Of a DNA stretch of 64,000 nt, positions 12,960-27,775 are shown in pieces. Both the position numbers and the translations under genes were made by a program. Origin of the DNA: Monosporascus cannonballus (taxonomy: Eukaryota; Ascomycota; Sordariomycetes; Xylariales); contig QJNS01000225.1 in assembly GCA_004154925.1 (NCBI GenBank), positions 62,001 to 126,000 of the forward strand, given 5' to 3'. Position 1 is the first letter of the stretch; each line of letters starts with the position of its first letter. The notes under the pieces were generated by a model. The model ran no database searches, had not been told where the DNA came from, and saw only the letters and a program-made list of their open reading frames with translations.

Positions 12960-15900
12960 TTATCGCCGAATTAAGATATAAGCTTTTTTAAACTTAATGC
13001 AAACGATAATATAGGATAACGTTTAAAAGATAAATAGCACATCCAATTTTCGTTACAAAATAATAAAAAATTAATTACCGAATTAAATAATTTATTTCTT
13101 ATTAAAAACGTACTCCAGTTAATTAATAATACAGCACCAGTAATAACTCGATTATAAGAAGGTTTTTTTTCTTTTAATAATAAGTTACCTCTATAAAAAG
13201 TATTATTAAAGTCTAAAAATCTAAGGCTAAGAAAGTTGAGAAAGAAAAAAAGAACTCAATGCTTAATAAAAAGCTCTATATTTAATAATAAAGGTTCAAC
13301 CTTGAAAAAGAAAAACGTTAAATACGTTTAATAATAAAAAGCTTTAACTCTGCCGTTATTCGATACTAATTAGTTACAAAAAAAATTATTCTTCGTTTTA
13401 GTTGTTATAAAATGCCAAATGATAAAGGTTATAAGCTAATTTTCTCGAAACCTTATAATAGATCTATAAATATAGAAAAATTTCTAATCTAAACTAGATT
13501 TTACGAAAAGTTTTATAAAGATTCTCTAATGGAAAATTATTAGAAAATCATAGTTATTTTATAACTACTTATCAGAAAAGTTGTTTTGTAGTTCGAGTCT
13601 ATTATAAAAGATTGCTTATAAAATTACCTTAACGATTTTTCGGATATAGTAAATTTTTTTAATAAATGTAAATATTTTTAAAAAAAACCAAAATACCAAA
13701 TTTATTTAAGAACTTGGATAAGGAATATTACGTAGTTAAGCAATTTCATTTCCTTTGTCAAATCAAATTAACCTTTAAATATATAACCTAATTTAATAAT
13801 TAGCAGTTATTTCTAACTTATTAAAAAACGCGTTATTTTATTTTTATTATAACTGCTTAAAGCTTTATATTAAAAATAAATTATATATGAAATTCAAGAT
13901 TAAATTCTTTGTAAAATTTAGCGATAAAGTTATTATCGCCAACAAACACACTTTTAACTGGTACTTTAAAAAAAGAATTAATAAACGAAATAACGATAAA
14001 AACTTTAGCAGCCGAATTTAAAAAAATAAAGATAAATCTTTAAAAACAAGTAAATATTGATTCGAAAAGGCTCAAAAAATAAGTCTAATATGAAATGCTT
14101 TAACTGTAGCAAAAAAAAAGGGCATTTTAAAAACGAATATCGTTTTTTAGCTAAGAAGAATTCGAGAAAAGAAAATTTTCTTAACTCTAAAAAAAGCCAG
14201 AATAGCTGAATAAAAAAAACTGTCACAGCGCTGTACGTCTCTGGATTTCTGGAAGATATTCTGTTGTTGTACGAGAAAGAAAGAAGAGAGCTATCTAGCA
14301 AGCGCTGCGCGCTTGCATATATATAACAAAACGGCGGCTTAAATAAGCCGCTTTGCTAGTACTGTAAGAAAAACAGAGAGTAAGATAAAAAAGAAAAAAA
14401 AGAATAATTCAACCTTTTCGCAGTCAGAATTTACTATTATTAGGATTACTCAGATCCAGAACGATAACTTAAAATATAAAGATTATCTAATATACCGAGA
14501 TTTTAAAATTAAAACCTGCAAATATTATCTAAAATAAACAGCTTCTAAAATAATTATAAAGTTAAGAAACCTTTGTCATTTCCATATACTGAAGTACGAA
14601 ATATATAACGAATACGGTTAATCTCGATTAAATATCAATAACTATAAATAATTATTCTAAAAAGTTTACAAACTCCTTAAATATATTATATATTTGAAAG
14701 AAACCCTCCGACAGGTTTCTATAATTTAATAACTTTTATTATTTGCTATTTTAACGATTATTTCGTTTATTTTAAGTATAAAAAACCGTTTTAGCTCGAA
14801 TAAAACGAAAAGATATTTATTAAACCAAACAACAAATACAAATGTATTAAAATGTCCTAATAAATAGAATACTTAGAGCTTTGCTATTTATGTCCCAAAT
14901 TAAAATAAAAAAATTTAGTATAAGAATACATATATTATTTCTCGATATTTTGTATTTAATATAAAGTTTTATATATAGACATAACTTTACCGAAAATGTA
15001 CATCTTTAGTCTTATAATCTGAAAAATATAAAACGCAAAGTTATATTAAAAAACCGTCATTTTCGAATGCTAGTTAGGCAAAAAAATAGTACAAGTATAT
15101 ATGTAATTATTGTATTAAGTATATTGCTAAAGATGCTGAAAAATAAAAACGCCTATTTTCAAACAAATTATACTAATTAAAAAACGCTAAAAACTCTCGA
15201 AATTAAGATATCGAAAACTTACAAATAAAAAACCTTATATAAGGTAAGAAAATATTACGAAGCTACATCGAGATTTTCTTTCGACATAAAAATAAGATAT
15301 TTAAAGCTATAATCGATTTAAGAGTAAAAAGGAATTTTATTTTTCTGGCAATAATAGAAAAATATTTAATTCCTTGAAAATATAAGTTAAAATTATACAA
15401 ACTACTTACGGTAAACGAAAACCGGTCCAAATACGAAAATAGATAAATGCTTCGAGAAATTAAGAAATTTCGCGTCCAAATTTAAGAACATTAAGAATAA
15501 CTTTCACTAGATATAACAGATATTTCAAAATACGATATTATTCTAAAAATGCTTTAATTTCGTTCTATTATTTTACGAATTAATTAAAACTTCAATACTT
15601 TTCTAAGATAACAAAATAATATTTAAAAGGAAATTTTACGAGGTTTTTATATAATTAAAAAGGTAAAAATTCCGGATCAAATTATAATAATACTTTTAAA
15701 ATGCCGCGAGTTTAAAAAATTATTTAAAATAAAAGAAATTATAAGCTATTGCTATACGGTTAATAAGATTGTCGAATATTAATTAAGAAAAAATATTATC
15801 TCAAATTTTATAAAATTTACTATATAAATCTAGAAAAGTTCAAGACCTTATAAAAATATAACTAGATTTAAAAAATATTTAACCTTTAAAGTCTTTAACA

Positions 15901-18500
15901 GATTACCCGGTTTTTGTAGCATCCAAACTTAAGAATAATAAGAAAAAAATCGATTAAAATAGATATCTCGTTTATTAACGTATGGTTCATTATAAATAGT
16001 TAAATAATATTACTATTAAAAACGGATATTTTTAATCTTTATAAAAACTTCAAAAAAGAACGTTAATAAAATAAAATAATTTACCGTATTTAACGTTTGA
16101 AACGGTTATTATTATATCAGAATAACTAAAGAAGAAAAATAGAAAACCGCTTTTAAAATAGTATATAGATATTACGAATATCGAATTATACTTATAGAAC
16201 TTATTAATACCTTTACAAATTTATAGAAATTAATTATAATTATATTTAGAAACTTTTCAAAAAGTTTTGTATTTATATACTTTGATAATATATTTATTTA
16301 TCTAAGCCTTTTAAAGAAAATACAAGAACTAAGTTATTTGAGTACTTAAGATTTTGAATAATTTAAACAACCAAATTAACTCAGCAAAACCTATATAGTA
16401 TACTTAGAAACTAAATTTTCTGGAATTTATTTTTATTTTCGACCAAACTCAGATTTAAAACTCTAAATTAGAAGTAATTAGAAATAGGCGTATTCTAAAT
16501 AAGGCGAAAATTATAAATATTAGTTAGATTTTAGAATTTATCAATTATGAGCGTAACTTAATTAAGAGATATAAAAATATAATTAAGTTATTAACAAAAC
16601 TTATTATTAAAAGGTATATTAGAAAAAAGTTCGAATATTTAAAAGAAATTTAAAAAAACCTTTCTAAAAATTAAAAAATAACATTACTAGAGTTTTAATA
16701 ATAAAATTATTTAACACTAAGAAAAGAAAAGATTTATAAAGTGACGTTTTAAATTACGCTTTGAGTATAATTTGTAAATAATTAAAAGAAAATAGAAAAT
16801 AGTATAAAATAACTTATTATTCTAAAACGTTACGAATATACAACTTAGATATCCGATTTATAACAAAAAGATATGAGCAATTATTAACGTTTTTAAAAAC
16901 GGGAATCTTTTTTTAATATAATTAAAAAACCTTTCGATATTTATATCTATCCTAGAAATTTTACTCGACTAATAAAAGTTCAAAATTTAAATAAATAACA
17001 CAATATTTGGAGAGGTTTTTATTAAAATTCAACATTAAAATATATTATATTAAAAGAAAGAAAATATGCAGGCGGATATTCTTAGCCGTAAAAGTAATTA
17101 TAATTTCAAGGTCTTTAAAAGAGATTTACAAATATTACGATATAACGAAAACGGTATTATATAGCTATGTAAGATATTAAAAAAACTAACTTCTAAATTG
17201 TGAAAACGGTTTCGAAATTTTTACGTTACGGAAAAACAAAAGAAAATTCAATGATTAAATAGATAATTAAAAAAAACTAATTGCTATACGATAACAAAAC
17301 TTATATTTTTAAAGATTAATAAAAAAAACAGTTCGTATAAGAATTTTGAAAATTATGAGATAATTATAAGAAAAATATAATTTTCTAGACTTATGTTACA
17401 TAATTAAAAAGTTTATTAAAAATTATAATACCTGTAATAAAACTAAAATAATGCGTTATAAGCTTTACGGATTATTATAACTTACTAATATTTTTAATAA
17501 GGCCTAAAATATTATAACTTAAAACTTTATTGTTAACGTACCTTTATTAAATAATCTAATTACTAGAATCGAATATAACGGAATATGGATAATTATTAAT
17601 AAACTTACTAAGTATAGATATATTCTATCTTTTAAAAAAAAATGCAACCGGTAAATAACTGGCCTATGTTTTTATTTAAATTTAGTTTCGATAAAAACAA
17701 ACTTTTTATCTTCAAATTCAGAAATAAATTTTTCAAATAAATAAGTATTACACTTAAATTCTTAATAAGATATTATATTTAGACAAATCACCGAACAAAA
17801 TATTTTAGTTAAACCTTAAAATACTGTTCTCGAAATTATATCTATTATTAGTAGAATAGCAAAGTGAAAGTTTTATTTATAGCTCAAATAGCTTATAACA
17901 TATTAATTAACGAAAATATAGGCGTATTTTTTTATATAACGGTATACGATTACGATACGAAAATCTAATAACTAAAATAATAATTTATTAAACCCTCGAA
18001 AATTATTTTAAATACTTGAAAAGCAAGAACGCTTATAAAAATTCAAAATAATTTAAATTAATTTATAAAACGAACTAAAAGATTAATTATATTAAAAAGA
18101 AATAAAATTTATATATTGCGCTAAAGGCAAAACGCATTTTCAAATATTTATTAAATAAAAATGAAAAAGATTAGCGCTAAGCTTAAAAATTAAAAGATTT
18201 GATTCGTTTAAAATTAGCAAGATTATTTTCAAAATGAATTATTGATTATAGCTATTTATAAATGTAAAAATATATCTTGTTTTCCATATTGTCTAGCATA
18301 AATAAGCACTAAAAACGTCTGTTAAAAAATAAGCTTAAAAACTAAAAAAGTTTAATAACGATAAATATAAAGTCGAAAAATTATAAAACTTTAAAATAAT
18401 TAAAAACAAAATTTAATATTTAATTAAGTAAAAAAACACTTATACGAAGAAAAAACATTTAACAACTATTTAATTACTAAATAAACGTAATGAATTTAAT
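12960..18500 (+). pseudogene. Gag-pol relic of element C
   Basis: A better preserved zinc knuckle (CFNCSKKKGHF, with the last Cys changed to Tyr) lies at about 14,095-14,150. The reverse transcriptase motif is reduced to YFDNIFIY at about 16,277-16,300, with Leu to Phe and Asp to Asn changes. Integrase-like sequence lies at about 17,430-17,960, and a weak chromodomain at about 18,300-18,480. In-frame stops are very frequent throughout. Loss of the catalytic aspartate and of both LTRs means it cannot move by itself. Confidence 0.75.
14221..14375. repeat. Short GC-richer insertion inside element C, possibly a solo LTR or MITE
   Basis: About 155 bp of normal base composition interrupts the gag-pol spacer of element C and has no counterpart at the matching place in element A. 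It begins TGTCACAGCG. It contains two short palindromes (an AAGCGC/GCGCTT-type hairpin near 14,299-14,318 and GCGGCTTA/TAAGCCGC near 14,333-14,352) and a TATA-like box near 14,320. TG and CA ends are compatible with a small LTR, but the right end and target duplication are not certain. Confidence 0.4.
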
Positions 18501-18590
18501 TTAGATATTTTATTATTATTACGTTCTAATAAATTACGGCCATTAAAAATCGTTATAACAAAAATAGCCAAAAAGATCAAATAGGTTATA

Positions 18591-21500
18591 TTACGTAACA
18601 AATTATTAACTTATTAGTAATTACTTAGTAAACCCGATAATTAATATATTAATAATAAATCAATATATAAAATTAAATTATATATGTTTATTATTTTTTA
18701 AACTTTTAATATTACGATATTTTGATTAATATAAATCCGTACGATGTAAATATAATAATTAATTATATTATTAAACTAATACATATTATACATTGTTATT
18801 TTGTAATATTTTCAAATTTTAAATTATAGTTTTATTTCATCGATTAATAAATAAAAAGAAATTTTTATAAAAATTTAAATGTAATAATTTAAATTACATT
18901 TTAATATAAATAAATGTATTTAAGTTTAAAACTAAATAATTTTACTTTTATAGTAAACGAAAGAATATGTAAAGTTTTTAATTTAAACTAAAATATATTT
19001 CAAATTTGAAAAATTCGAAAACTAATAAAAAGATATTTTTATTGTACGTTTTTTAATAAAATCAATTTTCAATTAATGTAGATTTATTTAAAATATTATT
19101 TAAATTATGTAAATATTAATTAAACTAATATTTATTCGGAAGCTGTTTCACAATGATATTAATTTTGAAAGTTTCGATAAAAATATACGATAATATAATA
19201 AATCTTTTAATTCAGTTAAAGAAAGATTATTTCGAAAATATATAATAATTTTCAAAGGCAGTATAATTTAAATGCATTAAAATAATGACAATGAAAATAT
19301 TAAGAAATGAGCATCAAATTAAAATTTTTATATTTTTAAAATTTAAAGCTTTAAATGAATATATTATCGAAATTGTGAAAAATAATAATAAAGTATATAA
19401 ATAATGTATAAAACATTTTTAAAACAATATAAATAATTTTGTAATTTTAAAATATATAATATATATTTTAAATCTTATATTATATTATTAAAAAAATACA
19501 GTTTAAAAAGGTTAATGTGAAAATAAAAATTAAATTAAATATTATAATTACTATATAATAAAATATTATTAAGTTGTTTATAAAAAGTTTAAAAAATATC
19601 GGACGAAATAATTCAATATTTATAATAAAAGGTTTTTCTAAATAATTAAAGGAATAACAATATTACTATTAATATAATTTAAATTTTATATAAATAAAAC
19701 TTATTATAATAAACGTGTCATATGAAATACGAAAGACTTGACACTTAACTTAAAAAATATTCGAAAAATAATTATACATTTTAAAACAAAAATTTAAGTA
19801 ATATCAAAAATAAATACAACATACTGATTTTCAAGTAATTAATTAATATATTGATATATATATAATATATTATAACTAACATATCTATTTATTAACATTA
19901 TGTTTTTAAGATTTCTAATTAAATTAAGAATAAAAAATAACTGAATAATTCTGTAAAATAATATAAAAACCTACATTTATAATAGAATATAACATAATAT
20001 AATACGATAATGATTAATTTAATAAAATAAACAATTATAAATCAATTAAAAATGTTAATAGAATTTAAACATGAAATATGTTAGTAAAAGTAATTGATAT
20101 AATAATTTAGCTTATTATATAAAAATATATAAATAAAATTGATAAACTTGGAAATAAAATTAAAAAGGTGATGATTTATAAAACTATAATAAAATAACAA
20201 AATCTAGAAAAATTGAAAGAAATTTCCAAAACAAACTAATAACATTATTGAAAGTTATTAACTTATTATAATAATAAATTACGGAACTTAAAGCGAAATC
20301 AGTATAATATCTAACATTATTAATAACTTTATATTATAATAAGAATAATAATACAAAATTAATTATTTTAAAATCTTTGTTTAAAATAATATTAAGCAAT
20401 TACATTCACTATTATATCGAAAATTGTGATAGCATTATAAAAATATTATAAATATATGAAAATAATATTTTAAATTAATAAAAAATAAATTAAATAAACT
20501 TCATTTTATAATTTATACATTAATAGAATATAAGGCAATTCATATTTTAATATTTAATCGGAGATAATTATATCTGTAAATATAAAACTATAAAAGGAAT
20601 TATTAAAAAAATAACGTACTATTATTATAAAGTAAACTTTAAATAATTATATAATAATTTAAATTAATGGTTTTAAGAGTTTTAAAACTTTAATTAATAT
20701 ATTATTTTAATTTATCGACATAAATAATGTTTAAAAAACAATTTAACATACATTTATTATATATTAATAAATAAAATAATAAAATAATTTTTTAAAAGAT
20801 TGTTCATTAAGTTTTATTTTATTATTATTTTTAAGAGAAACATATTATACGTCTTTCAAAGAAGAATATCTGGGAAATCGATTAAAAAGTATATTCGATT
20901 TTTTCAAAATATTTATAAAACAATATATTTTTTATATTTAAAAAAGTTTATATTTATAATTAATTATCGATAATTAAGCAATATTATTAATAAAAATCGA
21001 ATGATATTATTTTTAAAGATAAAATAAAAACATATTTTTTTAAAATTAAATAAGTTATAATATCTTATTTTATAAATAAATATACAATTATTAAAATTTA
21101 AAAAATATAAATAAGAAATTTATTTGAAAATAAAATAAGAATTATTCATGTATTTAATTAGGTTAACAATATTTTAATAAACAATAGATTAAATTGTATA
21201 AGAATATTTCGAAACCATTGCTATATCCTATTTCAAGGACGTTTCTATTTATTTATACATAAAAGATATATATATAAAATATATTTACAGGGGTTTTTAA
21301 AATTTATAAACTATTAAACTATTAATTAATATAAAAGAGGACTTTTCTAAATAAAGGCTATAATATTGATAATGTACTATTGTTTTAAAATATATGAAGT
21401 TAACGTTAAAGAAATTGTTATAATTATAAAATAATAAACGTTATTTATAGTTAAAAAATTTTAAATATTTTTCGGATTTATTAATTATTATAAAAAGGTT

Positions 21501-21630
21501 CTTTGAAATTTTATTAAATATATTATATTTTTAATTAAATATATTAAGGATTTAAAAATATACTATAAATAAAAAGAAAATAATTTAAACAATTCGAAAT
21601 AGAATTATTAATAAGTAAAAATATATCAAC
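18591..21630 (+). repeat. Extremely AT-rich retroelement relic
   Basis: No gene can be read here. A short stretch at about 18,650-18,790 resembles the R-U5 part of the B/B' LTR; a run at about 18,710-18,745 matches the B' LTR. At about 20,940-21,620 the plus strand still shows traces of a Gypsy reverse transcriptase: an FFGFINYYKK-like segment at about 21,470-21,500, corresponding to the usual FLGFANYYRRF after the active site. The rest is A/T runs. I read it as an old Gypsy copy after exhaustive RIP, cut on the right by a pogo-type transposon. Confidence 0.55.
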
Positions 21631-22042
21631 GTACCGGACAAGCTTACCGAATAGACAAGTTCACCGGATAGTTTTTACCACTTTCTAATTACCTAACTTT
21701 AATTAACCATTTTTCACTACTAATAATATGGAACGGCTTACAAAAGAAATAAAAATAAATATAGCTATCTAGGCTAAAAACGAAACCCGACATTTAGTTA
21801 TGCGATATTTAGTTCGATTTATAAAATCACCCATTTTACTTTATACGAATAATATACCGGTAAATCTTTTAAAACTGATATTATCTTTAATTTGCGAAAA
21901 TTAATGCCGATCGAAAAATAATCGATTATCGACCGAATCCTTAACCTAGATATATAAGCGTTTCCTGTCCGTCTTTAACATATTAAAGATATGGCGAATA
22001 TATTGCTTATTTAACGCGTTATGGAACGCGTCGGGGTTAAAT

Positions 22043-22465
22043 TGTTATGACCTAACGGTCTTGGCTTCTTCTCAGACGGTCGGAACCACGAAAAGGTCAG
22101 TTCCGACCCAAGCCAAAATGTTACGTAACTGGCTCAAAGGTCTTAAGGCGCCAAGCACCTTGAGCCCTTTAAGCCAGCAAAGAAGTTCAAAGGGCTTAAC
22201 GGTCTTAAAGGTTTAAGCCGTTTGAGCACCTTAAGCTAAGATAAGGATATATACGTTTATTAATTCTATAATTTAGATAACTTTAGTTTATAATATTTAT
22301 TAATATTAAATATTTGTATTATAATAATTTATTACTTAAGGTACTTTTGGCATTACGAAACATAATACGTTATTATATTTATTGCTTAAATTTTTACGAT
22401 ATTCTTGTTAACATAAATCCGTCGACTTAAGGTTTAATAATTGGTTAAACCGTATAGCCGTTATA
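22043..22465 (+). repeat. 5' LTR of Gypsy B
   Basis: It begins TGTTATGACC and ends GTTATA. The U3 carries many CTTAAG, CCTTAAGC and GGTTTAAG-type motifs between about 22,137 and 22,240. The TATA-like box is at about 22,246-22,254. It is the same length as the 3' LTR and differs mainly by transitions. Confidence 0.92.
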
Positions 22466-22569
22466 CGTTGCAAGTTTTTGTTTAATAATACCGTTAGATT
22501 TTGAACAATATTTAATACTGTTAAAATATCGACCAGCATTTAGGAAACCCCTATTTAGTAACTTTAAGC

Positions 22570-25500
22570 TCGAATTCGGAAGCTGGAAAAAAAAGTTCGA
22601 CAACTTAAGGCTACGCTTACCTAACCTTTTTTCGCCCGTATAAAGCCTAAAAAGCCGGAACCTTATGATGGAAAAGGCAACCCTTAAACTTTCTTAATTT
22701 CAGTACGAATTTACCTTCGTTTTTTAAATCTTAGTAATTTAACGGATATAATCCTAGCAGTAAAAGTATACCTAATAGGAAATACGGCTAATTAATTTAA
22801 GCCTATTATAAGAAATTTCCTGGAAATAAGAAAAGCAAATAAGGAAAATTTTATTAACGAAATCTTTTTAATTTATACCAATTTCGAAAATAAAATACGC
22901 GATAATTTCGGTAATCCGGATAAAAAATAATTAGCGGCTTAATAATTCTTATAATTCCAATAAAAAAATTTGCATCCAAATACGCCGTAATTTTCAAAAA
23001 TTTTACGGTTAAGGCAAAATAGGAAAACGACGAAACTAACGCCTTTATCGATATGTTTTATAAAGAGTTAAAGGATGATATGAAAAATAAGATTATTCGG
23101 ATCGAACGATTAATTGCCTTAAACCGGTATATTATAAAGGTAATTAAAATTAATAACCGACAGTTTGAAAAACCATAAAAAAAAAGGATAATATGCTTTA
23201 TATTCGGAATATAACAAGTCCAACCAGGGGAAAAAACGAGACGTACTTTTTATTTCTTATAAAACGGCGCCAGGACCTATGGAATTTGGCGTTACTTATA
23301 GATAAAATTAGAGCCAGATTAAGTGTTTCAATTGCGGCAAAATGGGACATAAGGCTTACAAATGCAAAAAGCCCAAGAAATTATGACAAAATAACTAAAT
23401 CCTTATATTGGAAAGATAATCCAGAAATAATTAAGGAAATAATAACAAAGCCATTAATATGATTTAAGCCAAATATATATTAGGCTTACGACAAAAGGTT
23501 TAACCGGGATTATTACGATAAAAAATTCGATAAGGAATACGAAAAACCAAAAAATTGGTTCGACAAACGTTGCAAACATAACAAAAGGCGCTATAAGGAT
23601 AATTATACGAACACCGGGATTGGATAAAAAAACTTTATCTCGGAATACCTGATTAATACGGTAAAATGTACGCTATATACTGTCAACAACGAGAATATCC
23701 CGATTATGAAAAATAAAAATAACATATTTACGCACAAATTATCCGTATATACTATAAAGGATTTAACTTTCCAAACCGTACCGGGCATAATAAAAATAAT
23801 AAGCAATAATATCGACAACTTCGAACCATAACCCCAGGAAATATTTAACAGCTGGCCAAAGCAAAAAATTAGCCTAAAAGAAAATAATGCCCATAGGAAA
23901 ACCTTTTTTATCACTATAAATAATATAACCACCAAACGGAAAAGGAATTAATCCAGCATACGGTAAAAAAACATTATCAGAAAATTATTACGGATTTCCA
24001 TTTTTAATTAGTATTTATTGCGGATCCCCAAAAAAAAGCCATCAAAGAAAAAATACGTCAGTTTACAAAAAATCTCTAAAACAATAACCAAAACAACGTA
24101 TAATAAGATATAATCGTAAATATAAGAAAACAATTTATTCGATAAAAAAAGAATTATAAAAAAACTAAAAATAATTAATATAATTCGAAAAAACAATACG
24201 CCGATAATAATAATAAATATAACAACTTAATACGTTATATATAAAAATATAAATAAAGCTCGATAAATTCGAATAAAAATTAAAAGAAAACAGTTACCTA
24301 TAAAAAAGCCGCAAAATAACGAAACCCAAAGAAATTAAAAGAAACTCCCAAAAAAGGCTTTAAACGCAACGATAAAAAATATTAACGACCTTATTACTTT
24401 GGAAATACGAATCGGAACGTACTGGTACACCGCAATAATAAATTACGGAACTTTAGGCGGAAATTACATTACACCAAATATAGTTAATAAGCTCAGATTA
24501 CCATAAAGATACAAATTAAAACCTTATATAATAACGAATACCGAAAATTAAAAATTCGCTTACGATAACAGAAAAATTATACGTAAAATTAATTACCTTA
24601 AGATTTTTATCTAAAGACAATACCAAACGGTTAATTTTAATATCGTTCTATTCGGAAATTACGATATAATCTTAAAATTACTATGGATACGCCAATACGG
24701 AATTTTGATTAACGAAAAAACTGGCTAAATAAAGTTCGCTTTATTCCTCATTAATAAACGAAAAAAAAATTAAGATTTTAACATTCGATCGATAATAACG
24801 ACGAATACAGGCATAAAAACACGACAAATACCTTACTACCTAAAAAAACAAAATATAAGAAAAAAAACAGGTATCAAAAAAGAATATAACTTATCGTTAT
24901 TATTATCAAAGCGAAATTAAAGCAACTAAATAACGATTTAGAAAAATAGCAGCCCCAGGAATTAAAAAATCTAATTAATATGTTACCATAATATTATAAA
25001 TACGAACAGCTTTTCAAAAAGAAATTCGATACAAAATTATTAAAACATAGCAAATAAAATTATGAAATAATCCTCAAAAAAAGATCTTCGACAAAATTTT
25101 ACCCCATTTATAATCTTAACGGAAACAAATTACGCACTTTCAGAAAGTACCTAAAAAATCGGCTATAAAAAAGATAAATTCGACCTTCGAAATCACCGGC
25201 AGAATACCTTATATTTTTTGTATTTAAGAAAAATAAGAAATTATAACTTATAATTAACTATCGACAACTAAATAATATCATAATTAAAAATCGAACACCA
25301 TTACTTTTAATTACGGAAATAAAAAACCGATTTTACAGAACCAAATAATTCACAGCATTTAATCTTAAAAATGGATATAACCTTATTAAAATTAAAAAAG
25401 AATACAAATAAAAAACAGCTTTTAAAACGAAATACGAACTATTTGAATATTTAATTATACCAATAGGATTTACGAACGTATTAACAACCTTTTAACGGAT

Positions 25501-27775
25501 AATAAATTACGTATTACGAAAATATCTTAATATTTTCGTCGTTTGCTATCTCGACGATATTCTCATTTTTTCAAAAACGGAAAAAGTATATGCAAAATAC
25601 GTTCATAAAATTTTTCAAGTTTTATAAAACGCAAAGTTACTTATTAATGCGGAAAAAAGTTAATTCTATATACAAAAAATGGAATATCTGAAATATATTA
25701 TTACTCCAGAACATATTAAGATAAACCTCAAAAAAATCGCTACAATTATAAAATAACAAATATTAACGACAATTAAAAAGATATAAACATTCCTTAGATT
25801 CGCCAATTACTATAAGAAATTTATTTAAAACTTTAGCAGAATAACTATACCTTTAACAAATTTCACAAAGAAAAAAAAGTTCAAATAAACGCCAAATACA
25901 AAAAAAGCATTTCAAATTATTAAGGACGTAATTATTAACAAACTAATATTAATTATGTACGATTTAAACCATTCCGTCGAACTAAAAACCGATATTTCGG
26001 ATTACGCGTTAAACGTAATGATCGGATAACGAAATAATTAAGGTAAATTATATCCTATTATATTTTTTTCATACAAATTAAAAGGAGCCAAATTTAATTA
26101 CGGCATTCCAGATAAGGAATTTATAATTATTATTATAACATTTCGGGAATTTAGGCATTTCTTAAAAAAAACTTGTACCAGATTAAGGTTTATACGGATC
26201 ATCAAAATCTTACCCGATTTACCACAACCAGGGAACTTATAAAACGATAACTTTATTACATAGAAAAATTAGCGAACTTCGACTTGGTTATTATCCATAA
26301 AAAAAATCAAAAAATAATAAAGTAAATATTTTAAGTAAACGACTAAACTTCGAAAAGAAATTGGTTAAAATTAACCATATAATTTTTGATACTACCACAA
26401 AAAGATATTTATACTTACAAATAAATTACGATAATTCGGGTAATATCTTGCGATATATATCAGAAAATTTAACAACATAACAATAATTTTCTAAAAAATC
26501 AAAAAACGAACAAAATGCAAATTCCAAAAAAATATTAAAAAAATTTAATACGAAAAATATACGAACATTAATTACATAAATATCTAAAGATTTACAAACC
26601 CCTAAAAAAATTTTAATACATATATTTTTTTCCTAAAATAAAATTAATAATACAAAAAATCATACGGTAATACGATATTTACGTTAAAACAAAAACTTAA
26701 CGACATAAGCCATACGGGAAATTACAGCCATTACCAATTACAAAACGACTATAATATTTAGTTATACTTAACTTTATTATTAAGTTTTTTATATTAAAAA
26801 ATTTAATTACGGAAATATATTACGATAGCATTTTCGTAATCGTCGATCGATTCACGAAATTTTGCTATTTTTTACCATATTACGATAATATAATCGCCGA
26901 ACAACTAATATACATTTTTTTCAGAAATATTTTTAATATATACGGATTACTAATAAAAATTATATCAAATAAAGGATTAACATTTTTATCAAAATTTTAA
27001 TAAGGCCTAATAACATAAATCGGCCTAAATTATAAGTTATTTAACGTATTTAAACCTTAAATAAATAAATAAATAAATAAAACGAATAAATTAAATTTTA
27101 AAAACTTATTTATAATATTATATTAATTACGAATAAAATAATTAAATTAAAAAATTATTAATCGCATAATTAACTTATAATATTAATTATTATAAAAATA
27201 TTAAGATAATATCTATAAACATAAATTTTGGTTTTATTTTAAAAATTTACAAAAAAACATATAATAACGGTTTAATTAATATTAAAATAATCCTTACGTT
27301 AAAATAATTACGATAGTTATATTAAGAAATAAAAACAAAATTAAAATTTGTACGAAATCAAATAAATAAATATTATAACTAAAAAAGGTTAAAAAGATTA
27401 ATTTTTAAAAAAGGGGAAATAATTTTCCTTAATATAAAAAATATTTAAATAAAACGATCTAACAAAAAACTCAATTTTAAATATATCGGTCCATATAAGA
27501 TCGCCAAGAAAATCTCAGAAAATAATTATTAATTGGAATTTTTACCAAAAATTAAACTTTATTTAATTTTTTACGTTTTTTTATTCGAATTAATAATAAA
27601 TATAATTAAGGTATATACGGTATAAAATAACGTAAAAATAAAAAACGAATAAATATATAAAATGGAAAAAATTTTTAACATACGAAAACAAAACGGATTT
27701 ATTTAATATTTAATTAAATAAAAAAAGTATCTAAATTTCGAAAACACCTGGAAACCAGCTAAAAATCTTATTGGC
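22570..27775 (+). pseudogene. Gag-pol relic of Gypsy B
   Basis: The Gag ends in an intact CCHC zinc knuckle, CFNCGKMGHKAYKC, at 23,334-23,375. A protease-like segment (GGNYITPNIVNKL) lies at about 24,445-24,490. The reverse transcriptase active site VCYLDDILIFS is intact at about 25,541-25,572, with YLDD at 25,547-25,558. The integrase core FVIVDRFTKF is at about 26,830-26,865; a second segment has SNKG where SDRG is expected. A chromodomain with YLIK and ENTWKPAKNLIGA runs at about 27,640-27,777. Many in-frame stops prevent a polyprotein. Confidence 0.88.
27061..27080. repeat. (ATAA)n simple repeat
   Basis: Five tandem ATAA units lie within the integrase relic of Gypsy B, presumably a RIP or slippage product. 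Confidence 0.8.

Larger units (their letters stand above)
12948..18590 (+). mobile_element. Gypsy element C, related to family A, LTRs missing
   Basis: The sequence starts at a position matching about 350 of element A and follows it through gag, pol and into the chromodomain region, ending near 18,590. No flanking LTR is visible. The left end was apparently separated by the B' element. The right end fades into a highly AT-rich relic. It is mutated further than element A. Confidence 0.75.
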
